From NCBI GenBank assembly GCA_950295325.1, contig OX485803.1:41867554-41931553 (forward strand): DNA of 64,000 nt. The letters are read 5' to 3'. A program made the position numbers and the translations under genes. This DNA comes from Polytrichum commune. Taxonomy: Eukaryota > Streptophyta > Polytrichopsida > Polytrichales > Polytrichaceae. Positions 53,213 to 64,000 of this stretch are shown one piece after another (the first letter of the stretch is position 1; each line of letters begins with the position of its first letter). The notes under the pieces were generated by a model. It saw only the letters and a list, made by a program, of their open reading frames with translations, did no database searches and was not told where the DNA came from.

Positions 53213-55769
53213 ATGCAGGTTGATGCGCTTTCCTCATCGTCCAATGAGCTGACGAAGATTTACGGTGAGCAATGTGGATCACTTCTTGTTCTCACAAACT
53301 TTAGTCCCTCCGTCCGCTTCCTTTACTGAGATATTTTTGTTTTTGTTTTTGTTTTAGCTCTAGGTTCTTGTTCTGGTTTCTGGTACTTTCTGGAGTGCTC
53401 GGCCACTACTTAGAAAGGACACTCTCTCCCGAGGCTTATCAGACGGTTGTTTGTTTTGTGGCGCTGGTTATGTGAGTGTGTGCAGGAATTCGAGCGGCTT
53501 CGAGGGCCACGAATTGGTCCAGGATGATGCAGACAGCGGCGTCCATGATGTCCGCCTCCATCTCGAAGCTGCCAACGTCGCATCATTGTACATTGAAAGT
53601 CACAGGGGAGCTGAATACTGTTATCTCCAACAACACGAGATTCATCGCAAGCAAGTCGAAGAAGCTTAATAATTCCCTTTTTACCGTACCTGCTGTTGTT
53701 GCGGCTCCAGCTAGTACCTCTACCTCCTCTCACCAATTCGCGAGCTCCAGCTATGGCAGGAAGTTATGCGCCCGGGCTGCGGCCTCTCCAGCTATGGTGA
53801 GCAAGAAAATGCCAGGAGTAGGAGCTAGCAGCAACGGCAAGGAGCTGGCGGATAGGGTGGTGCAAATTCACAGCGTGGAGGAGTTCGATGCGGCACTTGA
53901 GAGCGCGGAGTCTCGTCTCGTGGTTGTGGAGTATGCAGGCATGCACAGCGAGAACAGCAAGAAAATCTACCCGGCCATGGTAGACTTGAGCCAGACGTGC
54001 AAGGATACCGTCTTTTTGTTAGTTCTCGGTGACGAGACGGAGGGCACCAAAGAGCTCTGCGTGCGAGCTGGAATTGAAAAGGTTTGTGTTGAACAGAAAC
54101 CTTATCCTCAGGAAAATCTTCATCATCTTTTTTGCTATCAACGATTGTGCATGTGTTCATCATCTCCGATGATACGTGGAAGAGTCCTTCAATTGGTGGC
54201 GTAGCGTCCTGAACGCACTAGCCATCATGAAAATTTTGATGTGCGCTTAAATCATATCTTTATCTTATTGCTCTCAGGAGAATCTCTGATCATGTCACTA
54301 TTTGTTTTCGTGACGAACGAGTACGCGAGTGTCTGTCAATTTGTCCTTCAATTGGTGGCTTTGGCGTCCTAAATTCACTTGACTGAATTTCACACAACTC
54401 CAGTCACATGTTTTGATCGAAATGACCTCAAGCGCTTTTCGTGTTTTCTCATCCCCCTTGTCTATATCTCAAATTCCAGTACTCTGGAGAAGGAGTTCCA
54501 TTCTGACCAAGTCCTCATCGCTGTGTGTATTTACTTCAATTAGTGTGTGTGCACTCATATGGTTCGACAGAGCTTGTGAGGGTGGTGATACGGAAGGTTT
54601 TTTCTGTCATTACGGAAACGCACATATACTTTCAGATGCGTTTTCACGTGATGCCCGTAGGTTTTCTATTTCCTTGGAAAGATGTAGCGGAGATTCTGAT
54701 ATCTGCGTCCTCACTTAGAATTTAGTGCAACATCAACGTGACATTGCATGTAATCAGTTTGAAAGTTCTAATGCCTTGTGACGTCTGGACTGTGGAAATT
54801 GTCTAATCCTATAGGGGAAACCGGTCGGCATCCGCTTCATAGTATCTGCATTGTGCTCTGCTCCCCGAGTGGCTCTAGGTATTTTGGTTGTGTATGGGCC
54901 ACACCTCTGAGATGGTGTATTCGGAGGGAGGGGTAGCCTTTGTCTGAGTCATCTTTGGGGAGTGTGTTCTGCGTGAGGTTGTCATTTTCGGAGATGCATG
55001 AGTGAATAAACTGCTCCTGCTCACTTGTATGAATCTCTCAGGTTCCACACTTCACTTTCTACAAGAACAAGGAGGTCATCCACGAAGAGGAGGGCATTGA
55101 CGCAGAGCAGTTGCAAGGGGATGTGCTCTACTACGGTGACCCGGATGCTCCCATTCACCAACTTCACGGCCGCGCCGATTTCGAGGCGTTGCTCCAGGAG
55201 CACAAAGCGGATGACAAGCTGGTCATTGTTGATGTCGGGCTTAAAAATTGCGGGCCCTGTGTTAAGGTTTGTGATCTCTGCTACTTAATCCCTTGATTCT
55301 GTACTTGGTTTGCTCTACAACAGCCTGCAGCCAGACAATGTTGTGGAATAGACTCAATGTAGTACTTAATTTCTGAGGAAAGATACGAACTATGTTGATT
55401 TTTGGCTGAACTTGATGGGGCGTTGCCAGGGTGCTTGTGGGTTACCACTCTGGAGTGAAACTGTAACTGGATTCTACAGTTTAGCTCTTTGTAGGTTTTC
55501 ATGACCTGAAACTGGAATCTGTGTGAATGCAGGTGTACCCCACATTCATTAAGCTGTCCAAGAGGATGGCTGAGGTAGCCGTGTTCGCCCGGTTACATGG
55601 AGATGAGAGTGATGATTGCATGGAACTTCTGAAGGCAATGGGCGTTGTGGAAGTGCCAACATTCCTGTTCATCAAGGATGGAAAGCTTTGTGGCCGCTAC
55701 GTTGGATCTGGAAAAGGTGAACTCATTGGTGAGATACTGCGGCACTCTGGTGTGCGAGTCACATATTAA
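53213..55769 (+). CDS. CDSP32: Chloroplast two-domain thioredoxin, CDSP32-like
   Basis: Four exons (53,213-53,264; 53,486-54,081; 55,042-55,266; 55,533-55,769) have GT/AG borders and exact phase, giving 369 residues. If translation starts at the later ATG (53,524), exon 1 would be leader. The Ser/Ala-rich N-terminus suits a chloroplast transit peptide. The first thioredoxin-like domain lacks cysteines at the active site ([17 protein letters not shown]). The second keeps [20 protein letters not shown] with C-G-P-C near residue 286, and the family's typical end [20 protein letters not shown]…GVRVTY. CDSP32 reduces plastid 2-Cys peroxiredoxin and methionine sulfoxide reductase B under drought and oxidative stress. 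The family is confident and the start is uncertain. Confidence 0.92.
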
Positions 55770-56827
55770 CCTACTACCTCAAATACTTGTTCTCTTCTTC
55801 CGAAGTAGGTAATTGCAGTAACTAAGTTTCCAATGAAACTGCTACATTCAATGGAGCCGCCTTCCAGTCATGGAGAGTAATACTAGCCTACATCAAGTGA
55901 AATGGGTTCCGAAGTTGCTTAAACATCGACTGAGGAGGTTATCATGTCAGCCCAGAGCAGAGGGCGTAAAGTACGTAGCATGATTTATGCAGACATCAAA
56001 CTTTACGTTAAGTGTGTTAGTGTGCTCCATTTGTAGGGTTGATCACAAGAGTGGTGTTTCCTTAAGGCATGCGCTGTGGTTTTATAAGGTTAATTAATAC
56101 CAAGGCCTAGCTGCCGCCTTCCATTCAGTAGCTCAGTTTAACAGCAAGCAATATGGACACACAACTTTGAGCTTGATCATAGGGTTTACGAAATGTGACT
56201 GCAAATGTAGCTCTTCATGAGTTCTATACAAGCAATTTAGGTATAAGCTTTCATAGAACTTATACATTTTCTTTCCACCTCTTAACCTGTCTTGCATTTT
56301 AGATTTTGTAGAATAGTGAGTTCAAGAGAAGAATGCAAATCACTTCATTAGATTGCAGTTTCGCAGGCACAATTGAAAGTTGGAACATAAGTACAGATTC
56401 TCCAAACCTTGCAAACTCCACTTGCATTGCAATAGCAGGTCAACTTTGAAAGCCTACCTGCAATATTGCAAGAGTTACTGGCTCAGGAATACTCTGTAAA
56501 GAATTCTTCAACATTTAGTTGTGGGTGGGAACTTCTATGCTTCATATGGGTAATTGTAGAAAGCAATGTACCAAAGTTGGCACAATATCCTACACTTTGA
56601 TTGTCAGGAGGATAAAATGCATGAGCAGAACAGAATGGAAAGAACAAATTGAGATATTTGCCGCGCCGTAAGGCGTGTCCACTGTTGGTAATAAAATTAC
56701 AATTCAATATGTTCAATTGTGAGGAGTTGCTCTAGGTTTTCCTTGCAACTCACTATCTTCTGGAGGAAAACTACCTAACTAATGAAAGAATGGCGTTGAA
56801 GTCAAGGATTTTCCGACGAAAAAGGTG

Positions 56828-58402
56828 TCAAACATTGCCAGCGCTTCCGAACGTGTGCAACCTTATGCTTTGCACAACCAAATATGAGTTGAGGCCCCCA
56901 ATAATCACAGCAATGAGAATTGCGGCGTATTTCGTGACCAAACAATTGACAAAGCTGCCCATCTTCCCTCGGGAGCTCGTAAAATGGACCAAAGGGACAA
57001 CAGCAAAGATGAGAGTGAAGGAGAGGATAACTTGGCTAAGAACAAGTAGGCGCCCTGCACCTGCATTGCCACCAATCGCTGCAACAATGGCCGCAGGGAT
57101 GATGGCAATGGAGCGAGTTATGAAACGCCGGAGCCAGGGTTTTAGCTTGATCTGAAGAAACCCTTCCATAACCACCTGGCCAGCCAAGGTGCCAATGATG
57201 GTCGAATTTTGGCCGCTGGCCAGCAATCCAACACCGAAGAGGATTCTTGCAGCCTTGTTGCCCAGCGCTGGAGCTAGAAGCTTGTAAGCCTCACTAATGC
57301 TTGCAACATTCCTGTTTTGATTCGGCCCATAGTGGAATGCAGAGGCAGCTAGTATGAGAATGGATGCGTTCACGAAGAATGCAAGCATGAGGGAGAGACC
57401 TGAATCCCATGTCCCATATTTCACCGCCATTTTCTTGCCTTCCTTGGTACGGGGGTAAGCCCTTGTCTGGATGATGCTGGAATGGAGAAACAGGCTATGG
57501 GGCATGCAAGTCGCCCCGAGAATGCCTATCGCATTAAACAGAATGGCAGGGTTTGTGATGATCTCTGACCGGGGGTAAAGACCTGCTGCCACTTTGATCC
57601 ACTCCGGTTTCACAGCGATAAGCTCGTAAAGGAACACCCCAGAGATCAACAAACACAACAGGAAAACGATGACTTCTAAGCTTCGGAAGCTCCTGGTACC
57701 GAACACGAGGACGAAGAATGTGTCCACAGATGTGATTAGCACTCCCGCCCAGAGTGGCAGGCCAAACAGGAGGTTCATGGCAACGGCAGAACCAATAACC
57801 TCCGCCAGGTCAGTTGCAGCGATGGCAATCTCCATCATGATCCACAAGAAGTACACCACATACTTCGGATAAGCATCCCTGCATGCTTGCGCCAAGTCAC
57901 GGTCCGCAACGATGCCGAGCTTCAGGGCAAGAGATTGCAGAAAAATGGCTAGAAAATTGGAGATGAGCACAATTGAGAGCAACGTGTATCCGAATGCTGC
58001 CCCTCCAGCCAAATCAGTGGCCCAGTTCCCAGGATCCATGTATGCCACACTGATCATGAACCCTAAACCCATGAATGCAAACACTTTCTTGTACCAGCTC
58101 CCCTCTGGCACCGCTACCGAAGAGTGCACTTCAGACAGAGATGCTACTTCATTGTGCCTTCGCCAGCCTGAGAGCAGGGCAACACTCTCCGGAACCCCGC
58201 CCTGAGTTGCGGTGTTGCTAAACTCCTCATCAATGTTGTTGTTGTTGTTGTCGTCGTCTTTTGCATCCACCACAACCACATGACCATGGTGGGTTGCTCC
58301 GTTCTCGATGTTGAAGCTTTCCATGGCGGGAGAGGTGACCGCCATTACGCCTCCTGAGGGAGGAGAAGTGCTCGAAGGCGCCGTATTCACATTCTTTGTC
58401 AT
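56828..58402 (-). CDS. NRAMP divalent metal transporter, bacterial MntH-like, intronless
   Basis: A single uninterrupted frame of 524 residues from the ATG at 58,402. An extended soluble N-terminus, with Asp/Asn-rich DDDNNNNN, precedes about eleven membrane segments. TM1 carries AYMDPGNWATDLAGG (metal-coordinating D-P-G-N near residue 123), TM6 has ATCMPHSLFLHS (M-P-H), and the family signature reads GQNSTIIGTLAGQVVMEGF. These residues bind Mn2+, Fe2+ and similar ions moved with protons. DPGNWATDLAGG and DRDLAQACRDAYP resemble bacterial MntH more than the usual plant NRAMPs, which also have introns. A CAG acceptor 10 bases upstream of the ATG suggests a leader intron, so it is a host gene. 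The membrane location is unknown. Confidence 0.9.
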   Translation of the reverse strand: MTKNVNTAPSSTSPPSGGVMAVTSPAMESFNIENGATHHGHVVVVDAKDDDNNNNNIDEEFSNTATQGGVPESVALLSGWRRHNEVASLSEVHSSVAVPEGSWYKKVFAFMGLGFMISVAYMDPGNWATDLAGGAAFGYTLLSIVLISNFLAIFLQSLALKLGIVADRDLAQACRDAYPKYVVYFLWIMMEIAIAATDLAEVIGSAVAMNLLFGLPLWAGVLITSVDTFFVLVFGTRSFRSLEVIVFLLCLLISGVFLYELIAVKPEWIKVAAGLYPRSEIITNPAILFNAIGILGATCMPHSLFLHSSIIQTRAYPRTKEGKKMAVKYGTWDSGLSLMLAFFVNASILILAASAFHYGPNQNRNVASISEAYKLLAPALGNKAARILFGVGLLASGQNSTIIGTLAGQVVMEGFLQIKLKPWLRRFITRSIAIIPAAIVAAIGGNAGAGRLLVLSQVILSFTLIFAVVPLVHFTSSRGKMGSFVNCLVTKYAAILIAVIIGGLNSYLVVQSIRLHTFGSAGNV

Positions 58403-58565
58403 GGCTGTGGTCCTGTGAGACAAAAAAACCTCTCTGTCACGTTACAAGAAGAAAGAAATGGATCACTAAGCTTAACATATCACTTGGATTTCGCTTGTTG
58501 AATGCTGCATGAGCGAAGGATCAAAATTCACCGTGTTAGTGAGAAAATTAGAAACCAGAACCTTC

Positions 58566-58570
<5 letters not shown>

Positions 58571-58603
<33 letters not shown>
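58571..58603. repeat. (GA)n microsatellite
   Basis: About 16 GA units in the presumed leader intron of the NRAMP gene. Confidence 0.92.
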
Positions 58604-58605
<2 letters not shown>

Positions 58606-58899
58606 CTGAATGTCCTAAGAAGTTCGGCAAAAGATTGAATGTGAGCCACAAAGGAAGGAAAGTATTCCGGATTGCGGGAGTAGAACAAATATCTCTTGAC
58701 TGCTTTTCTTTCGCAGGCTACATTAAAACTTCTCTCTCCCTCGCAAAGATATTCGGTGCAACTAAACCTAGCATATCGAGTTTCTACTCAATTCTCACTC
58801 ACTGATACCAATATCCTCCAAATTCCCCGAAGATGAGACTCGCACATGCGACATTGCAACATCACAAAAGATGAGCGCCTCACCAAAGTTTGGAACACC

Positions 58900-58901
<2 letters not shown>

Positions 58902-58932
<31 letters not shown>
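58902..58932. repeat. (CT)n microsatellite
   Basis: About 15 CT units in the presumed leader region of the NRAMP gene, in opposite sense to the GA tract 300 bp away. Confidence 0.92.
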
Positions 58933-58933
<1 letters not shown>

Positions 58934-59800
58934 GCTGTTCCTCCGAACTGGCAACGACCAGGTGCGCTATCGCCGCCTTAGAATCCTTCCGGGGCAATCT
59001 TTCTCAGCAACTCTTTGCTCAAATCTCTCAGCAATTCTTTGCCTCACCCCGCAACTTCCACGCACCGGCTCTTATACCACAAACGAAGTGCCTTCAGTGT
59101 GCACACATACGTGTGTGTCAAGGTTCAGATCTCGCAATAAAACTTCGGAAACCGCAAATCGACGACTGGGATTCAAACCCCTTTCCGAGCAACTTGGGAG
59201 TGCGATATTCTATTTGAAGTTTCTACCATTATTAATGCACAGTTGCAAGCACTTCTTCTCCATCCTCTTTCCCGTAACCTTACCCTACCCCCTGTGAAAT
59301 CTTGTGACTGGATTAATCCCTCCCTCTGAAGCTCAACACTCCTTCGTCTGGATCCGCACTAAGGTTAAAGGAACACGAAAGTTACGCAAAAACTCATTTC
59401 CAATCTTCTAAACTTTTTTCCTCCTCCCTCGATGCTCCCGAATCTGCATCATCTTCTTGCGCTCTGGTCGCCGAGACCGAACCGGCAAGAGGCAGAGCTG
59501 AAGAGCATGGAGGGATCAGTGGGATAAGCCTGTTGCCAGGAGTAGGCTTTTAGTTTCGATCGATGCATGCAACTCCTGATATTGCTTCCGAATTTACTCG
59601 TGAATCGAGTCTTACAAGTCTGTGTATCTCTGCCACCGCCGCTCGAACGAATCAAGAGAAGATGTTTTGGTTCTTTCGCTCCAGTTGAAGCAAGGAAGAA
59701 GCGGCGCAAATGCTTCTGGACTCTGAAGCTCAAATCTACCATATTCCAATCGCAGTCAACTACATGAATAACGATTTCCCTGCGGCGTGTGTACACCGAT

Positions 59801-62800
59801 CACATGACACGTGGATAATTGGCCCCCTTAGGATAAAGGTATTTTATAAATATATAAATATATAAAATATTATTTTCAATTAACTCACAAATGGAGAGAG
59901 GGCATTTATTTCATATGAGAGTACCTCTCGTTCATCCAACATAAAAGCCTTGAAATAATATGTAGCATGGAGGTTGATTGGACACCGGAATTAGTGTGAA
60001 AATCCTTGAATTAGTGTAGTCCAAGTCATTTGGGCTGAATCGGCCACAAACTTGTAAGGGGTTGAGTTTTTGCGTTGGATGGATGAGGGGAATGCTTGTA
60101 TGCAATAATTCCCTCTCTCCACAAATGACCATTGGTATTTAAGGTAAGTAGAAGTGCCTCATTCCAACACAATAATAAACTAGACATCTATATATTGAGT
60201 GGTATATATGTGATTAGGTGTGGATCTAAGAACGGACACCGAAAAGACATTATGTGTTTTAAAGAGATTGGACAACATGTTTTAAATAAGTTAATTGCTC
60301 TAGGTTTAATAGTCAAGCATATTTGGGGGGGACCTATATGACCGCTTAATGTGCATGAGAATCTTCACTTTGATAGTGAATAAGATATTACTTATGAGCT
60401 CTAGAAATTATGAGGCAAAAGGCTACATGCACAATTTGGATTTGCTAATCATCTTGCTTTACTTGCATGCTTCATATCTTACTAAAAGTAAGATATGAAA
60501 CACGAGAAAAATATCAGAATCAAACACATTTACCTTAACTCGTAAATGACCACATGTATCTAGGTAATAAATGCATTGGATATCAGTGACTTACGCAATA
60601 TATGCAAAATTGATCACTCATCCAAGAGCAAGAGGGTCATCAAAACTTGTCACAAAGTTGCTGCATCCATGGAGGCACGATATCATTCATATTTTTTAGA
60701 TTATGTCCATGAGCTAATAGGTTAAGATTGATAACTAACTCACTTCGCCATCCACTATCCCATAGATGGTGATCTAGTCCGTAATGTGGCCGACGTTTTG
60801 TAATGGCAGAGGCTATACAAGTTGAAGGTGGATAAAAGTTAGTTGAATTAACCATCTATGTACATCAAACAACGTGGTGATGGTAGTGATTATTGCTCCA
60901 CCGTTGCCCATTGTTCGGGAAAGGTAGGGAGTCCACATGGGTCTAGGAGACCATGTTAAAGTGATATATTGTTGTGCAAGGGTGCAAATTAAGTGCCCAA
61001 ACGGCTCAAGCTCATACTTAGTAAACTTACATGGATGTTATGTAGGTTTTTATGGGGCCCTCTATGATGATTATTACATTTTTGCAATGAATTGAATAAC
61101 AACTTTCATGTGGCTTGTGGACACTATGCAGATGATGTGTGGATAGTTGGTCCCATTTAGTAGGTATATATGAAGGGGAAAGTTGCAAGTAACTCACCCA
61201 ATTACTAAGTAAATCAATGTTGGACCAATATACATGTACACTAATATGTGCAATTAGGTTGTCTCTTTACCCATGCCAATTACCCTTGGCCGACACTTGT
61301 TCACAAAAACTTATAACCTTGTTGATATGTGAACTTTGCATGGTATCAATGACTTACACAATATCCATAATGTGGCGGAGAATTTGTCAGGGTGGTGGCC
61401 TTATAAGTTATAGGTGACAATGTTGGATGAATCAATTGTACATCTATAGGGATCTAGGTTTTATTGGACCCTCTAACATGGTTGCCACATTTTGTAGTCA
61501 ACTAAAGAACTACTTTCAAGAGGCATGTGCACATTATCCAAATGACATGTGGCTAATTGGTTATGGTTAGTAGGTGTGAAGGGGAAAGTTGCAAGTAACT
61601 CACTTAAAAACTAACCAATGTTGGGCTAATATGTACACTGATATATGCAATTAGTTTGCCCCCATGTTAATATATTGACATTCCACACTTTTAAATATTC
61701 ATTACTACAATACTAAAACATAATTACCTTGGGTCCAAATCAAAGAATAGAATCTTATAACTTTGTTGATTCATTTGTATAGCAACAACGGTAAAATTAA
61801 ATTAAAATTGCATGTGTAAAGAGGCAACCTGTTCACAAAGGCAACCTAGATGTGGCCAAGGGTTTGTCATGGCGGCCAAGTTAGTTGGAGGTGAAAAGGT
61901 GGGCATCCTTATAGCTGAATTGATTTATTTAATTTTTTCCTTTAACAAATTTCACCTACTATCATATTAGTTTACACTGTTTATGGTATTTAGTGTCACT
62001 TACTATTTGAAATTCTGTAATGCTATAACTTCTAACTTTGTAATTCAATTTTCATTAGCAAAGGTTATATAGGGTGTATGAACTTTATAAAGTATAAATG
62101 ACTTTACTTTTAAAAATCCTCCAATCTCAATAAGAAAAAATTAAAGCACTACACAACTCTGCATGATAAGTGATACTAAGTATCATAAACAATGTAATGA
62201 TGAGATTCAATTAGGATGAATAAGCCACAAACCTATAGGGGTTTAGGTTTTGTTGGACCCCTTGATGTGGTTGTCACATTTCAAAGTCAACTAGGTGATG
62301 AGTATCATGTGGAGTGCACACACTCTCTGCATGACATGTGATAAATTGATCCCACATGGATATATATATATATATAGGCATCTTACGGATATTCGAGGAT
62401 ATTATAATATCTGATACCATCAAGGTCTATATACCATGCAAAAACTTGCATACCTACAATAGCAAGCTAGATTACCCTAGTATCATTATGATATTAGGAT
62501 GATGTCAACCCAAGTAACTTTGACTTAATTAAACAAAAAAAATCTCATCTTGTGATACCCACCAAGCATCAACATTTGATTGGTATTACAATTTTGATAC
62601 CTATCAAGTTGGTAGTTTCTTACATTTCAAGTACTAATATTGTGTATTGACATGATGCATTCCCATACAGACTGATCAACATTGGGAGTAAGTTCAAGGT
62701 TCTCAAGATTAACCTTTGTAGTGAACACTCCCTAACAAATTATCCGTCAATGGTGTGGGCACATCATCCTCACACTCATTTGTGTCCATGAATTTCAACG

Positions 62801-64000
62801 GATTCTGGTATAGAATGAAGCTTACACCTCATCTCCAATTTTAAGTAAATTTGCACCAAAAATTTGGAGGATGTGCATGTTCTTTATGATAATTCAAGCC
62901 CTAAAACACACTGGCTATTGTGGGTGCAAGGGGCATTTACTTCTTGTGAATGGGTTAAGTTAAGCACAATTTTGTTTTGCAAATACTTTTTGTTAGCACT
63001 CAATAGAGCATCATTGTTTGCGAAAAAGGATTGCCAAAGGTGGCCATTGCTGACTCGACCTGGTGAGCTTCGAAAGCGATTCTTCGACCTTTTTATTGCG
63101 AGCGAGCGAGCACAAAAGGCTTTCTTTCTAATTCATCACATTTTTTCATCAACACAGTGTCATGCCCGAGTGCTTTATCAAACAGAAAAAAAAAGGAGTT
63201 GTGTAGGATATTCCGGAACCAGGTTTCTTGTTCGCCAAATTCTGGGTTTGTGAAACATACCCGGAAACTTCAACGGTATCCCCACAAAGAGCGTCTTCCT
63301 ATTCGACTGTCGTGTCCGAAATTGGTCCGTCAAATTATTATCTCTCTTCCAATTCTAAGGCTGGAGGACTTCCCTGGCCTGTACTCCCTACGATGTTGGC
63401 AAAAGACACAGGCTGGATCATCAGAGGAAGAAATGGTTTACAAATGCAAGAGTGCACCCAAAATGTCAGTAATTAATCAGTTAGCCTTCAAGTTGACCCA
63501 ATTAATAATCACAATGCTAAGGCCTTGCCTTGCTGCTCATCAATTATAGCTCTCCGATGTTACAAAGAGTAAGTTATGTGGCATCTTCATCACACAAGAT
63601 TTCATGCTTACTTAGTCAGACATTACTGTAATAAAAAACAAAATAAAATAAAATAAAACTCAACAAGACGGTGTTTGCACCTCCTCACACTACCACAATG
63701 TCACAATCCTCATCAGAATGCTTTAGAGGTCATGTGATCATCAATTACACTGGAATGAGAGTTTGTTGTTCTCTTCCCTGGCTACCTGCCCTTTCTGATC
63801 TTTACATTTCGCCAGAAGCACTCGGAAACTTGATTTCTGTTGAGTACCTACTTACAAATCAAACAACTGCACGGAGGCAAGAATGGGCAAACAAGGACAT
63901 AAGTGCCAATAATATCAATAACTATAATATCAATAGTGTTACACGCTTGATACACTTCCTAACTTTGTACTTTCAACAACATTGATGGGATTACTATTTA
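59801..64000. other. AT-rich right flank without a recognised gene
   Basis: No frame resembles a known protein. Diverged dispersed repeats are visible: the motif around GCAATAATTCCCTCTCTCC (60,104-60,122) also occurs near 52,807-52,822, and GGTTGTCACATTT/CTACAAC-type blocks recur at 61,040-62,300 at intervals of about 400-750 bp. A short (TA)n lies near 62,363. The open frames at 62,864-63,549 and 63,671-63,985 overlap each other or lack codon structure and I did not call them genes. Confidence 0.4.

Larger units (their letters stand above)
58413..59800 (-). promoter_or_regulatory. Leader intron and probable 5' region of the NRAMP gene
   Basis: A splice acceptor (TTTTTTTGTCTCACAG) lies at 58,428-58,413 on the minus strand. 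A possible donor, (AG)n|GTAGGT, lies at 58,901. Two microsatellites, (GA)n at 58,571-58,603 and (CT)n at 58,902-58,932, flank the supposed intron. The GC-rich stretch 58,930-59,760 could be leader exon and promoter. Short frames here have no recognisable product. Confidence 0.4.

Noticed and set aside
59449-59796. 115-residue minus-strand frame upstream of NRAMP
   Set aside because: No recognisable domain and overlapping short frames on the other strand; more likely leader or promoter DNA.
62864-63549. Two overlapping plus-strand frames near the right edge
   Set aside because: They overlap in different frames with no similarity I can recognise; no splice-supported model could be built.

Overview
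This window looks like nuclear DNA of a land plant. It holds a chloroplast two-domain thioredoxin of the CDSP32 type, intron-containing genes with GT/AG junctions and CT-rich leaders, and a typical plant transposon set (Stowaway, CACTA, PIF/Harbinger, Mutator-like, chromodomain Ty3/gypsy, L1-like LINE). An intronless NRAMP transporter closest, from remembered families, to bacterial MntH suggests a seed-free plant, but this is only an inference and I cannot name the species.

The left two thirds (about 1,535-40,450) is one nested set of transposons. The host element is an old minus-strand LINE (LINE-A) whose reading frame can be followed in three pieces (40,450-40,008, 25,535-23,209 and 4,443-1,668). 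A Stowaway MITE (1,721-1,843) sits in its last codons. Break 1 (4,444-23,208) is an L1-like LINE on the plus strand (LINE-B) with a 16-bp target duplication. LINE-B is itself split by a 13.55-kb Mutator-like element (MULE, 9,500-23,051; 9-bp duplication). The MULE's transposase gene is split by a CACTA element (11,578-13,310; 3-bp duplication), and that carries a pogo/mariner-like MITE (12,018-12,474). Break 2 (25,536-40,007) is a chromodomain Ty3/gypsy element with 355-bp LTRs. It is interrupted by an 8.25-kb PIF/Harbinger element (28,956-37,209; TAA duplication) and a solo LTR (26,129-27,065; ATTGG duplication). Most of these junctions were checked by removing the insert and one duplication copy and confirming that the host reading frame continues.

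The most unusual content is in the MULE. On the minus strand it has a 1,127-codon transposase with a WRKY-GCM1-like zinc cluster, a DDE core and a SWIM finger. Divergently, on the plus strand, it has an eight-exon gene whose product joins a ParB/sulfiredoxin-like domain to a beta-class N4/N6 DNA methyltransferase-like domain. That gene is now broken by six stops, two frameshifts and a lost splice donor. Its 2-kb first intron holds an array of palindromes with core TGTGCGTTAACGCACA.

The right third (40,451-64,000) is ordinary genic DNA. It has a nine-knuckle CCHC zinc-finger gene on the minus strand (41,413-43,666, leader exon near 44,570-44,880), a long AT-rich intergenic stretch with small repeats (45,000-53,000), the CDSP32-like gene on the plus strand (53,213-55,769), the intronless NRAMP gene on the minus strand (56,828-58,402), and about 5 kb of AT-rich DNA in which I see no gene.
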